A stretch of 51,476 nucleotides of DNA from assembly GCA_038323835.1 (NCBI GenBank), contig JBBQHI010000026.1, positions 1 through 51,476 of the forward strand, written 5' to 3'. The notes under the pieces were generated by a model. The model was not told where the DNA came from, made no database searches, and saw only the letters and a program-made list of their open reading frames with translations. Position numbers and translations under genes: made by a program. The number at the start of each line of letters is the position of its first letter. The first letter of the stretch is position 1. Shown piece by piece: positions 15,960 to 24,289 of the stretch. Source of the stretch: JACVRW01 sp038323835. Lineage in GTDB: Bacteria > Actinomycetota > Thermoleophilia > Solirubrobacterales > Thermoleophilaceae.

Positions 15960-16645
15960 TCAGAGACCGCGGGCGAAGCCGTGGATGGCTTCGGTGATCG
16001 CCTCGGGGCGGTCCTCCACGAGGTAGTGCCCGGCGTCCTGGAGCTCCAGCGTCTCGGCGGCCGGGCGCATCTCGCGCCGCGACCAGTAGTCCGGGAAGGG
16101 CGCGCGGTACGCGTCCATCATTACCGGGTCGGTGTCGCGGCGGACCATGCCGCCGGGGATCGACCCCACGAACAGGTTTCCGCCGAGGGCCAGGATCTCG
16201 CCGAGTCCCTCGGTGCGGAACTCGCGCAGGAACGCCGGCACGAAGCTCGGCAGCAGGCGGTCCACCCGCTCGAGGAGGGCCCCGAGCCCGATCGGACCGC
16301 CCCAGTCGTGGGCCACAGGATCACGTCGCGCAGGTCCAGCTGGTCCACTAGGGCCAGCATGTTGTCGATGTGCGCGCGCAGCGAGTAGCTGGAGAGGTGC
16401 GGCGGCTTGTCCGAGCGCCCGAACCCCATGTGGTCGTGAGCGATGCAGCGGTGTCCGCGCGCGGGGAGGTCGCGCAGCTGGTGGCGCCAGAGGTAGGACC
16501 AGGTGGGGTTGCCGTGCACCAGGAGCAGCGGCGGCGCGTCACTCGGACCCTCGTCCACGTAGTGGAGGCGCACCGAATCGGATTCGATGAAGCGGGGCGC
16601 GAAGGGAAACGTGCCTCCGAAGTCGCCGTCGAGGGAGGCGGTCAT
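15960..16645 (-). pseudogene. Alpha/beta hydrolase, haloalkane-dehalogenase-like, frameshifted and shortened
   Basis: The N-terminal part reads well from the ATG at 16645: LLLVHGNPTWSYLWR, AHDHMGFGRSDKP and DQLDLRDVIL. Near 16,318 the frame breaks; one missing base would restore VAHDWGGPIGLG, the nucleophile elbow. After that the usual cap region is largely absent and the chain jumps to a C-terminal part with the histidine loop DAGHYLVEDRPEAI. About 230 residues remain, against nearly 300 in intact dehalogenases. A sequencing error could explain the frameshift but not the missing cap. Confidence 0.8.
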
Positions 16646-16669
16646 GGCTCAGGCCTTATACCAAGGCGG

Positions 16670-16675
16670 TAGCCT
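16670..16675 (+). promoter_or_regulatory. Candidate -10 box of a leaderless promoter
   Basis: TAGCCT, seven bases before the GTG at 16683. It favours that start over the in-frame ATG at 16644. Confidence 0.4.
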
Positions 16676-16682
16676 CGCGCCC

Positions 16683-18341
16683 GTGACCATTCCCGCCGAG
16701 ACCGAGCAGGGGACCGCACTCCACGGCGGCCGGCTCGTGGCCAAGCGCCTGAAGGCCCACGGGGTCACCAAGCTGTTCACGCTCTCCGGCGGCCACCTCT
16801 TCTCGATCTACGACGGCTGCCGTGAGGAGGGCATCGACATCGTGGACGTGCGCCACGAGCAGTCGGCCGTGTTCGCGGCCGAGGGCTGGGCCAAGGCCAC
16901 CCGCGAGCCGGGGGTCTGCGCGCTCACCGCGGGCCCGGGCGTCACCAATGGGATGAGCGGGATGGCGTCGGCGCTCATGAACGGATCGCCGCTGCTGGCA
17001 TTGGGCGGACGCGCACCGGCCATGCGATGGGGGCAGGGCTCGCTCCAAGAGATCGATCACGTGCCCTTCGTCGCACCGGTCACCAAGCTGGCGCGCACCG
17101 CCGGCTCCACCGCCGCCATCCCCGGGCTGGTGGACGAGGGGCTGCGGGTGGCGGCAGAGGCCCCCACCGGGCCCACCTTCGTGGACTTCCCGCTCGACCA
17201 CGTGTTCATGTCCGCCGAGGTGGACGCCGACGGTCCCGGAGAGCTGCCCGACCCCGCCGCCTCCCCCGCCGCGGACGGCGCCCAGATCGAGCGCGCCGCC
17301 GAGCTGCTGCGCAAGGCCGAGCGCCCGGTGATCATGGCGGGCACGGGTCTCTACTGGGCGCGCGGCGAGCATGCCCTGCGGGCCCTGTGCGAGGAGCTCC
17401 GTATCCCGGTGTTCCTCAACGGTCTGGCGCGCGGGTGCGTGCCCGCTGACCACCCCTCCTTCTTCTCGCGTGCGCGAGGCCCCGGGCTCAAGGGCGCCGA
17501 CGTGGCGCTGGTGGTGGGCGTGCCGATGGACTTCCGGCTCGGCTTCGGCGGGTCGTTCGGGGACGACACCGAGATCGTCGTGGTGGGGTCCGCCCCGCCC
17601 GAGCGGCCGCACCCGCGCGAGGTCGCGGCGGAGCTCTACGGCGGGGTGGCGGCCACGCTCGACGCTCTGCGGGACACCGCAAGGGGCGGCCCCGACCGAA
17701 CGGCTTGGAACGACCAGCTGCGCGAGGTGGAGGACGAGCGACGGGCCGGGGAGAGGGACGAGCTCACCGACGGGCGGGCGCCGCTTCACCCCCTGCGCCT
17801 CTACCACGAGCTCGGGCAGGTGCTCGACCGCAACGCCGTGGTGATCGGCGACGGCGGCGACTTCGTGTCGTTCGCCGGCCGTGTGATCGACACCTACGAG
17901 CCCGGGTGCTGGATGGATCCCGGCCCCTACGGCTGCCTGGGCGCAGGCCCGGGATTCGCGCTCGCGGCGAAGATCGCCCATCCGGACCGTCAGGTGTGCC
18001 TGCTGCTCGGTGACGGTGCCTTCGGCTTCTCGGGCATGGAGTTCGACACGATGGTGCGCCACGGCATTCCCGTGGTCGGAGTGATGGGCAACAACGGGAT
18101 CTGGGCGCTGGAGAAGCACCCGATGGAGTTCCTCTATGGCTACTCGGTGGCGGCAGACCTGCAGCCGGGGTGCCGCTACGACCAGGTGGTGGAGGCGCTG
18201 GGCGGGCACGGTGAGCTCGTGGAGCGCCCGGACGATCTGCGCCCGGCGCTGGAGCGCGCCTTCGCCTCCGGCAGGCCCGCGCTCGTGAACGTGCTCACCG
18301 ACCCGGGGGTTGCCTACCCCCGCAAGTCGAACCTGGCCTAG
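16683..18341 (+). CDS. Thiamine-pyrophosphate enzyme, acetolactate synthase-like
   Basis: 552 residues with the three domains of the ALS/oxalyl-CoA decarboxylase superfamily. The catalytic Glu is in RHEQSAVFAAEGWAKAT, and the TPP/Mg motif is GDGAFGFSGMEFDTMVRHG followed by GNNG. Middle FAD/ADP-type domain motifs such as VIMAGTGLYWA are present. The absence of a small regulatory subunit nearby and the sequence style suggest a 2-hydroxyacyl-CoA lyase or related carboligase rather than the isoleucine/valine enzyme; the exact reaction is unknown. The GTG at 16683 is preferred. The alternative ATG at 16644 overlaps the divergent hydrolase pseudogene. Confidence 0.85.
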   Translation: MTIPAETEQGTALHGGRLVAKRLKAHGVTKLFTLSGGHLFSIYDGCREEGIDIVDVRHEQSAVFAAEGWAKATREPGVCALTAGPGVTNGMSGMASALMNGSPLLALGGRAPAMRWGQGSLQEIDHVPFVAPVTKLARTAGSTAAIPGLVDEGLRVAAEAPTGPTFVDFPLDHVFMSAEVDADGPGELPDPAASPAADGAQIERAAELLRKAERPVIMAGTGLYWARGEHALRALCEELRIPVFLNGLARGCVPADHPSFFSRARGPGLKGADVALVVGVPMDFRLGFGGSFGDDTEIVVVGSAPPERPHPREVAAELYGGVAATLDALRDTARGGPDRTAWNDQLREVEDERRAGERDELTDGRAPLHPLRLYHELGQVLDRNAVVIGDGGDFVSFAGRVIDTYEPGCWMDPGPYGCLGAGPGFALAAKIAHPDRQVCLLLGDGAFGFSGMEFDTMVRHGIPVVGVMGNNGIWALEKHPMEFLYGYSVAADLQPGCRYDQVVEALGGHGELVERPDDLRPALERAFASGRPALVNVLTDPGVAYPRKSNLA

Positions 18342-18347
18342 CCGGAC

Positions 18348-19343
18348 CTAATGCTCGCTGTCGAGGAGCGCGGTCTGACCGGCGTTGTAACGCTCGCCGG
18401 CCACCGCCTCCTGTGGAACCGCGCGCTCGATCCGCTCCAGGTCCGCCGGACCCAGATCGAGGTCGAGGGCGCCGAGCGACTCGGTCAGGCGCTCGCGCGT
18501 GCGCGCGCCCACGAGCGGGACGATGTCCTCGCCGCGGGCCAGGACCCAGGCGGTGGCGAGCTGGGCCACGGTGGCGCCGTGCTCGCCGGCCACGGTCCGA
18601 AGAGCTTCCACGAGCTCCAGGTTCCTGTCCCGGTTCTCGGCGCTAAAGCGGGGGGCGTGGCTGCGGAAGTCGGAGGCGGGTAGCTGCCGGTCGCCGGTGA
18701 AGTGCCCGCTTAGCAGCCCGCGTGAGAGCACGCCGTAGGCGGTGACCGCGATGCCCAGCTCGCGGCAGGTGGGGAGGATGTCCTCCTCGATCCCGCGGGA
18801 CATGAGCGAGTACTCGATCTGGAGGTCGGCCACAGGATGGACCGCGTGCGCGCGGCGGATCGTGTCCGCGCCGACTTCGGACAGGCCAAGTTGGCGCACG
18901 TGCCCGGCCTCGATCAGCTCTGAGATGGCGCCGGCGGTCTCCTCGATGGGAACGCTGGGATCGAGCCGCGCGGGCCGGTACACGTCCACGTGGTCGCTGC
19001 CCAGGCGGGTGAGGCTGTAGGCGAGGAAGTTCTTCACCGCCGGCGGGCGGCAGTCCACGCCGACGAAGGCGCCGCCCGGGGCGCGCAGGGAGCCGAACTT
19101 CACGGAGACGAGGAGCCGCTCGCGGTCGAGCGTGCGCAGCGCTTCCCCCACGAGCAGCTCGTTGTGGCCCATCCCGTAGAAGTCGCCGGTGTCGAGCAGG
19201 GTGATCCCGGCCTCCACCGCGGCGGCGACCGTGGCGATGCTCTCATCCCGGTCCGACGGCCCGTACATGCCCGACATGCCCATGCAGCCGAGGCCGAGGG
19301 AGGAGACGACGGGGCCGTTGGTGCCAAGTGCGCGGGTCTTCAA
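18348..19343 (-). CDS. Aldo/keto reductase
   Basis: 331-residue NADPH-dependent aldo/keto reductase (TIM barrel). Motifs: SLGLGCMGMSGMYGP near the start, DTGDFYGMGHNELLVGEAL with the catalytic Asp and Tyr, the catalytic Lys in SVKFG, VDVYRPARLDPSVPIEET, and the NADP-binding VGARTRERLTESLGAL near the end. The usual catalytic His position after the Tyr-Lys pair reads Ala (PARLDP). The TTG start has GGAGGA nine bases upstream. The gene is convergent with the TPP-enzyme gene, with 6 bp between stops. Confidence 0.92.
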   Translation of the reverse strand: MKTRALGTNGPVVSSLGLGCMGMSGMYGPSDRDESIATVAAAVEAGITLLDTGDFYGMGHNELLVGEALRTLDRERLLVSVKFGSLRAPGGAFVGVDCRPPAVKNFLAYSLTRLGSDHVDVYRPARLDPSVPIEETAGAISELIEAGHVRQLGLSEVGADTIRRAHAVHPVADLQIEYSLMSRGIEEDILPTCRELGIAVTAYGVLSRGLLSGHFTGDRQLPASDFRSHAPRFSAENRDRNLELVEALRTVAGEHGATVAQLATAWVLARGEDIVPLVGARTRERLTESLGALDLDLGPADLERIERAVPQEAVAGERYNAGQTALLDSEH

Positions 19344-19390
19344 GGGTGTTCCTCCGGTCGTGATTACCCGATCCTCGGCCCAGAAAAAAC

Positions 19391-19421
19391 GGAGCCGCCC
19401 GCAATCATTGCGGGCGGCTCC
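19391..19421 (-). terminator. Rho-independent terminator
   Basis: A perfect 14-bp hairpin (GGAGCCGCCCGCAA, loop TCA, and its complement). On the minus strand it is followed by GTTTTTT. It lies 160 bp after the ppx stop and 48 bp before the aldo/keto reductase start, separating the two transcripts. Confidence 0.9.
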
Positions 19422-19581
19422 AAAACGGCCCCATCAGGACGGGCAGGGGTACGTGCCTTGAAAGGGCCTTGCGGTCCAGACGGCGGGAGGCGCCGAAACG
19501 ATGCGGCTTCGCCTGGACCTATGTACCGAGCGTATTGCCGGCGGGTTGAGCCGCGCGGCAATCTCCACCCAGCGCGAGTCA

Positions 19582-20619
19582 CTATAGAGGACGATCTCGC
19601 TCTGTGGAAGGGGTTTGGACGGAAAGGCCGAACGCCTCGGATTCCTTTGCGCGACCGCCTTTGAACGGCCTCGCGGGACCCGCCAGATTACCGTCCGAGG
19701 CCGCCGCGAGGAGGGCCCCCTGGAGGATGTCCGCCTCGCTCACGGTCACCTCCTCGAGCCCGAAGTGACGTAGCGACCGGGCGAGGATCGCCACGCCGGC
19801 CACGATCGTTGGGGCTCGGTCGGGATGGAGTCCCCTCACGCCGCTTCGCGTCTCCAGCGGGAGCTCCGCGAGCCGAGCGAGATCGCGCTCCACGGCGGCA
19901 CGGCCGAGCCTGTACCGGTGCACCCGCTCGGAGTCGTAGGGGTCGAGCTCGAGGTCGATCGCGGCGAGCGAGGTGGCGGTGCCCGCCACGGCGATGGCGC
20001 GCCTCACAGCATCGCGCACGCCCGGTGGAATCTCGGAGTCGAGAATCCGGTCGGCGTCGGCGGCGAGCGCCGCGACCTCAACCGCGGACGGCGGGTCGGA
20101 GTGGAGGTGGCGCTCGGTGTGGCGGACCGATCCCATGCGCGTGGACACGTGGAAGCCGGGCTCGCCCCCCGGCTCACCCACCACGTACTCGGTGCTCCCG
20201 CCGCCGATGTCGATCACCAGGGTGGGGGCCTGGCCCAGCTCCGCGCCGGCGGTGGCGCCGCTGAAGGTGAGACGCGCCTCGTCGTCGCCCGAGATCGTCT
20301 GGACCTGGACCCCGTGGCGCGCGCGCAGGACGTGCACGAGGTCGTTCGCGTTGCGCGAGTCGCGGACGGCGCTGGTGGCCACGGCCACGATCCGTTCCGC
20401 GCCCAGGCGGTCGATGATCTTCCGGTATTCCCCGACGGCCGCTGACACGCGCTCCACCGCTTCGGCGCTGAGCCTGCCGGATTTGTCCACCCCGTCGCCG
20501 AGGCGGGTTACCGCGGTCCTCCGCTCGAGCTCCTCCACCCGGTCGCCGCGCACTGCGCCCACCAGCAGGCGCGTGGAGTTGGTGCCGAGGTCGATCACCG
20601 CAATCGGCCGAGCGTCCAT
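19582..20619 (-). CDS. Ppx/GppA family exopolyphosphatase
   Basis: 345 residues of the ASKHA fold; the family hydrolyses polyphosphate or pppGpp. Signatures: PIAVIDLGTNSTRLLVG at the N-terminus (phosphate loop 1), VAVATSAVRDSRNANDLV, the second phosphate loop TLVIDIGGGSTEYVVG, and ILARSLRHFGLEEVTVSEADILQGAL at the end. The ATG at 20619 is set by the family N-terminus and a TAGGTT box seven bases upstream; 31 further codons upstream in frame run into the palindromic repeat and are not coding. In many actinobacteria this gene sits near eno-ftsB. Confidence 0.93.
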   Translation of the reverse strand: MDARPIAVIDLGTNSTRLLVGAVRGDRVEELERRTAVTRLGDGVDKSGRLSAEAVERVSAAVGEYRKIIDRLGAERIVAVATSAVRDSRNANDLVHVLRARHGVQVQTISGDDEARLTFSGATAGAELGQAPTLVIDIGGGSTEYVVGEPGGEPGFHVSTRMGSVRHTERHLHSDPPSAVEVAALAADADRILDSEIPPGVRDAVRRAIAVAGTATSLAAIDLELDPYDSERVHRYRLGRAAVERDLARLAELPLETRSGVRGLHPDRAPTIVAGVAILARSLRHFGLEEVTVSEADILQGALLAAASDGNLAGPARPFKGGRAKESEAFGLSVQTPSTERDRPL

Positions 20620-20626
20620 GGCGGGG

Positions 20627-20632
20627 AACCTA
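20627..20632 (-). promoter_or_regulatory. Candidate -10 box of a leaderless promoter
   Basis: TAGGTT on the minus strand, seven bases before the ATG at 20619. Confidence 0.5.
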
Positions 20633-20639
20633 GCTGTGC

Positions 20640-20686
20640 ACGCGAGGAGCGCAGCCCGATCGGTGATCAGGCGAGCACCGCAGCGA
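20640..20686 (-). repeat. Diverged unit of the palindromic intergenic repeat
   Basis: An inverted copy of the hairpin core with flanking GGTGCTCGCC and CTGCGCTCCTCG. One base change weakens the hairpin (GCCTGATC-ACC-GATCGGGC). It lies just upstream of the ppx promoter box. Confidence 0.75.
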
Positions 20687-20703
20687 AAGTCTGTTTGCGG
20701 CGG

Positions 20704-20731
20704 TTGACTCACCTCGATCGGTTGCTACCCT
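20704..20731 (+). promoter_or_regulatory. Promoter of the initiator tRNA gene
   Basis: TTGACT (20704-20709) and TACCCT (20726-20731) with a 16-bp spacer; the tRNA begins 11 bp after the -10 box. Confidence 0.7.
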
Positions 20732-20742
20732 CGTCTGAGCGA

Positions 20743-20816
<74 letters not shown>

Positions 20817-20822
20817 CTCACG

Positions 20823-20846
20823 AAAGGCCCGCAACCGCGGGCCTTT
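20823..20846 (+). terminator. Rho-independent terminator of the tRNA-fMet gene
   Basis: AAAGGCCCGC, loop AACC, GCGGGCCTTT: a perfect 10-bp stem with A and T ends, 7 bp after the tRNA. Confidence 0.9.
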
Positions 20847-20963
20847 CTGCGTGAAGGGCCCGGCGCGAGAGGAGCGCCGTGGTTCCAATATGGTTCCAAT
20901 TTGTCGGGCCGACCGAGCTTCAGGGGCGCTTGGTCCGTCCCACCGGTGCTCAGGCTGGGAGGC

Positions 20964-21155
20964 ATGAGCTCACCTCTTCTCACCGCCGCCGAGGTCGCCT
21001 CCATGCTGGGAGTGCCGAAGACGTGGGTCTACGAGCAGTCTCGCGCCGGGCGCATTCCCACGGTGAGACTGGGCCGCTACCGCCGCTACCGGGAAGAGGC
21101 GATCGAGGCCTGGATGGCGAGCCTCGAGCAGCGACCCGGTTCGATCGGCCTCTGA
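20964..21155 (+). CDS. Excisionase-like helix-turn-helix protein
   Basis: 63 residues with a winged-helix, MerR/AlpA-type excisionase motif: LLTAAEVASMLGVPKTWVYE, then RAGRIPTVRLGRYRRYREEAIEAWM. These small proteins bend DNA at attachment sites and direct excision by a tyrosine integrase. The ATG at 20964 has GGGAGG just upstream. It lies 28 bp before the integrase on the same strand, forming a typical excision module. Confidence 0.88.
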   Translation: MSSPLLTAAEVASMLGVPKTWVYEQSRAGRIPTVRLGRYRRYREEAIEAWMASLEQRPGSIGL

Positions 21156-21183
21156 GCGGCTCACCCCAGCCGGGGGTCCGCTG

Positions 21184-22368
21184 ATGGCTCGGCGCTCCTA
21201 TGGCAGCGGGTCGCTGTCCGTCCGTAGCGACGGGCGCGGGCGGGAGACCTGGTACGGCTCCTGGCGTGTGGGGGGACGGCGCGTCAAGCGCCGCATCGGC
21301 GCCAAGCGCACACCGGGCGGGAGCCGTGACGGGCTGTCCCGCACCCACGCCGAGCGCGAACTGCGGCGGCTGATGTCCGAGATCCCGGCGCCGGTGGCGC
21401 GGGACACCCGCAGAACCCTGGCCGAGGCCGGCGAGGCCTACGTGACCCACCTGGAGGAAGTGATGGGACGTAAGCGCACCACGATCCAGGACTACCGCGG
21501 CTACCTGCGCCGGCACCTGATCCCGTCGTTTGGCGAACGGACACTCGACCGGATCGAGCCCGAGCACGTCGATGCCTATCTGCACGCCAAGCTGGGGGTG
21601 GGGCTGTCGGCCAAGACGGTGACGAATCACCTCACCTTCCTTCACGGTCTGTTTCGCTTCGCGGTCAAGCGCCGCTGGACCCAACAGAACCCGGTGGCCT
21701 ACGTCGACCGGCCGCCGCAGCCCCGACAGGGGCAGCGACGGATCCGCTTTCTCCAGCCGGTTGAGCTCGAGGCCGTGCTGAGGGCCGTCCTCGACGACGA
21801 CCTCGGCCAGCTCGAACGGCCGCTGTATCTCTGTGCGGTGATGACCGGCCTGCGCCAGGGAGAGCTGCTGGCCCTCAAGTGGCTCGACGTCGACTGGGTC
21901 GCCGGCCGCATCCGGGTGGCCGACAACTTTCCCCGTGGGAGGACCGACCGTCCCGACACGCCGAAATCGCACTACCTGCGCTCACTGCCGATGCCCGACC
22001 GGCTCGGCTGCGAACTCGAGCGCCACTTTCAGCGCAGCGCCTTCCGCAGTGACGAGGACCTGGTGTTCTGCCACCCGCACACCGGCCGGCCCTACGACGC
22101 CTCCAAGCTGCGCAAGCGCTTCGAAGAATCGCTCGGCCGCGCGGGCGTCCGGCGAGTCACCTTCCACGAGCTCCGCCACACCTTCGGCACCCAGATGGCC
22201 GCCGCCGGGGCCCCGCTACGTGCGATCCAGGAGTGGATGGGCCACGCCGACGCCAAGACCACCGAGATCTACTCCCACTACGCGCCCGACGCCACGAACG
22301 GCGCCGCTTTCGCGGAGCGGGCATTCGGAGGAAACCGCGGATTCCGTCGTGTTGGCCCTCAGAGCTGA
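21184..22368 (+). CDS. Tyrosine site-specific integrase
   Basis: 394 residues. An N-terminal arm-binding region (1-60, with a basic GRRVKRRIGAKRTPGG stretch) precedes a SAM-like core-binding domain (about 75-160, RRTLAEAGEAYVTHLEEVM). The catalytic domain has Arg in MTGLRQGELLALKW, the HELRH box, His in WMGHADAKTT and the nucleophile Tyr in EIYSHYAPD. All catalytic residues are present, so it may be active. It stops 11 bp before a tRNA-His 3'-half sequence, the usual place for an attachment site. Confidence 0.95.
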   Translation: MARRSYGSGSLSVRSDGRGRETWYGSWRVGGRRVKRRIGAKRTPGGSRDGLSRTHAERELRRLMSEIPAPVARDTRRTLAEAGEAYVTHLEEVMGRKRTTIQDYRGYLRRHLIPSFGERTLDRIEPEHVDAYLHAKLGVGLSAKTVTNHLTFLHGLFRFAVKRRWTQQNPVAYVDRPPQPRQGQRRIRFLQPVELEAVLRAVLDDDLGQLERPLYLCAVMTGLRQGELLALKWLDVDWVAGRIRVADNFPRGRTDRPDTPKSHYLRSLPMPDRLGCELERHFQRSAFRSDEDLVFCHPHTGRPYDASKLRKRFEESLGRAGVRRVTFHELRHTFGTQMAAAGAPLRAIQEWMGHADAKTTEIYSHYAPDATNGAAFAERAFGGNRGFRRVGPQS

Positions 22369-22379
22369 GAAGACCCTGG

Positions 22380-22423
22380 TTGTGGTTCACACGGTCGCGG
22401 GTTCGAGTCCCGTCGCTCACCCT
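22380..22423 (+). repeat. Attachment-site copy 1: tRNA-His 3' half
   Basis: Runs from a His anticodon loop (TTGTGGT, anticodon GTG) through a T-arm (GCGGG-TTCGAGT-CCCGT) to the acceptor CGCTCAC and C. The C at position 73 is the discriminator base of tRNA-His. No 5' half of the tRNA precedes it. The last 32 bases are identical to 49104-49135; over 44 bases there are three differences. Confidence 0.8.
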
Positions 22424-22759
22424 CAGAAAAGAACGCCTGTATTTGCAGGGATCCGATGTGTCCATGCCGCGGGAGCGGTCGCGGACGGGCCCGAGGTGCA
22501 CCAGAGCGGTAACTCGCGAGGCTCTCGGGAGGCGGCTTACGCCGTCGGGAGTCGGAGGTTGGTTGGGCTTTCGCTCTGCGCCTCAGCGGCAAGGCCGTAC
22601 CGCGTCCACGAAGGCGCTGGCAACGAGCCGATCCTCCCGGGTCGCTCACCCTCGCTCGCAGCGCGTCGACCACCCTTGAGTAACCCGGTCAAAGTCGACC
22701 CGCGGCGCCCCTCCACAGTCGTAGGCAGCTCAAGCGGTGCCGGGCGGAGAGCGTTGCCC
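22424..22759. other. Intergenic stretch, no gene seen
   Basis: 336 bp between the first attachment copy and the EamA gene. No open frame here has convincing codon use, and no strong terminator or RNA structure stands out apart from a weak CCTG/CAGG hairpin near 22,437. It may be a remnant of island insertion. Confidence 0.5.
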
Positions 22760-23761
22760 TTAGCCAATTGGGCCAACCGTCGCTTGCCTTGGACCAACTG
22801 CGGCCATAACGATGCCTGCCAGGACCACGATCCCTCCTGCGATCTCGCGAGCCGAGAGTTGTTCCCCGAGGAGGATGAACGCGAGGACAGCCACGAACAC
22901 GGGCTCGACGGCCGTCACGGTCGCGGCTGTGACCGCGCTGGTTTCATGCAGGCCGATCGCGAAAAGGGCAGCCCAAGCTGCGGCCGAGGCCCCAACGATC
23001 AATCCCAGTCCGAGAACCGCGTCATTGCCCACGATCGGCCCGATTGCCGTGGGATCCGTAACGAGCATGAGTGCGGTCGCGCCGATCATCGCAACCGGGA
23101 AGCCGACCTCCGCGGGCACGGAACGATTCTGGTCGAGGATCAGCACGAAAAGAGCAAAGGTGACCGCAGAAACGAGCCCTGCCAGCACGCCTGTCGGGTC
23201 CAGCGACGATTGGATCGGGTTGACCATTATCGCGACTCCGGCGATGACGACGAGAATCGCCGTTCCCTCGATGCGTGTCGGCGCTTGCTGAAAGCCGAGC
23301 CACCTGAATGCAGCGACCCAGGCGGGAGTGGTAACCAGGAGGAGTACCAACAGACCTGCGGGCAACCGCGCCAAGCCTTCCAACTCCGCACGGTAGGCAA
23401 TCCACAACACCGCCCCCGCTGCCGCAGCTGTTAGAAGCGGCGCCAGTCCCATAACTGGGTTCCGACGCCGGATGGCCCAGGGGATCAGTAGCGCGAGCAG
23501 CGGAGCGGCGACGACGAGGCGGATGGCTAGGAGCCCGCGCGGGTCGGCGCCTTCCGCGTAGGCGCGCTTGGCGGCGATGATGCCGCACGATATTGATGCC
23601 GCAGCCAGCAACAGGAGCGCGGACCCAGCGTGACGCCGGGGGAGACGCTCCGAGGCGGAAGTTTGAGGTGGAGAGGGTTGGTCACGGCCGTCGTCGCGGC
23701 GCGTAGGGAAGAGCGCCACGGCTATGAACACGTCGCGGTAGCGACCGGTCCGTCGGCGCAC
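22760..23761 (-). CDS. EamA/DMT-family transporter
   Basis: Up to 333 residues with about ten membrane helices in two EamA repeats. The first runs from SALLLLAAASISCGIIAAKR and the second from GVLAGLVSAVTFALFVLILD. The family's EPVFVAVLAFILLGEQLSAREIAGGIVVLAG motif region is present in the last pair of helices. Members export or import metabolites such as amino acids. The first 40 residues are polar and probably not translated, so the start is uncertain. It is the last gene of the leftward island block and may carry a substrate or product of the pathway. Confidence 0.85.
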   Translation of the reverse strand: MRRRTGRYRDVFIAVALFPTRRDDGRDQPSPPQTSASERLPRRHAGSALLLLAAASISCGIIAAKRAYAEGADPRGLLAIRLVVAAPLLALLIPWAIRRRNPVMGLAPLLTAAAAGAVLWIAYRAELEGLARLPAGLLVLLLVTTPAWVAAFRWLGFQQAPTRIEGTAILVVIAGVAIMVNPIQSSLDPTGVLAGLVSAVTFALFVLILDQNRSVPAEVGFPVAMIGATALMLVTDPTAIGPIVGNDAVLGLGLIVGASAAAWAALFAIGLHETSAVTAATVTAVEPVFVAVLAFILLGEQLSAREIAGGIVVLAGIVMAAVGPRQATVGPIG

Positions 23762-23824
23762 GACCCATTGGTGACTAAAGGCGCGGTGATGAGCCTCGAC
23801 GAGCCCTCGCCTTCCGGCATGCCG

Positions 23825-24289
23825 CTAGGGCCGACGCCGATAGAGCGTGAGCTTTTCGAGTGTCGCGACCGTGTCTCCGTTCTGGTTCATCACCGTCTGG
23901 CGTGAGCGGACGAGCCCGCGCTCGGCGTCGCGAGTCTGCAACTCGAGGATCTCTCCCTCGAGAGAAATGGTGTCTCCAATTCGAACGGGCTGGACGAGCC
24001 GCACCCGTTCCAGGCCGTAGAAGGCGAGAACGCGCGACTCAGCGGATCCCGTCAGGAGAAATTCGAGTCCACTCGCGAGTGACAACGTCAGTAGGCCATG
24101 GGCGACCCGCTCGCCGAACAGGCTCTGTGCAGCATGCACCGCGTCGACGTGCACCGGGGTGTAATCGGCCGACAATCCCGCAAAGGCGACGATGTCCGCC
24201 TCCGTGACGGTCCGACCGACGGAGCGGTATCGATCGCCTACCTCAAGCTCTTCGAAATACAGATTCAGCGATTCGAGCAGCCTGCCCAC
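23825..24289 (-). CDS. MaoC-like hotdog-fold dehydratase
   Basis: 154 residues of the MaoC/(R)-specific enoyl-CoA hydratase family. Present are YFEELEVGDRYRSVGRTVTE, then FAGLSADYTPVHVDAVHA (the catalytic Asp/His hydratase motif), FGERVAHGLLTLSLASG and the closing strand VATLEKLTLYRRR. It probably hydrates an enoyl-CoA intermediate. Its GTG start directly abuts the stop of the DUF35 gene, so it is translated as part of the same operon. In steroid-degrading actinobacteria similar hydratases pair with DUF35/thiolase-like aldolases. Confidence 0.9.
   Translation of the reverse strand: MGRLLESLNLYFEELEVGDRYRSVGRTVTEADIVAFAGLSADYTPVHVDAVHAAQSLFGERVAHGLLTLSLASGLEFLLTGSAESRVLAFYGLERVRLVQPVRIGDTISLEGEILELQTRDAERGLVRSRQTVMNQNGDTVATLEKLTLYRRRP

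Noticed and set aside
16656..18209. Long reverse-strand open frame of 517 codons
   Set aside because: It lies opposite the TPP-enzyme gene, has no recognisable domain and a His/Arg/Val-rich make-up typical of antisense frames in GC-rich DNA.
22380..22423. Repeat as the 3' end of a tmRNA
   Set aside because: It contains a His anticodon loop at the right distance and C at the discriminator position, which fits tRNA-His and not tmRNA.
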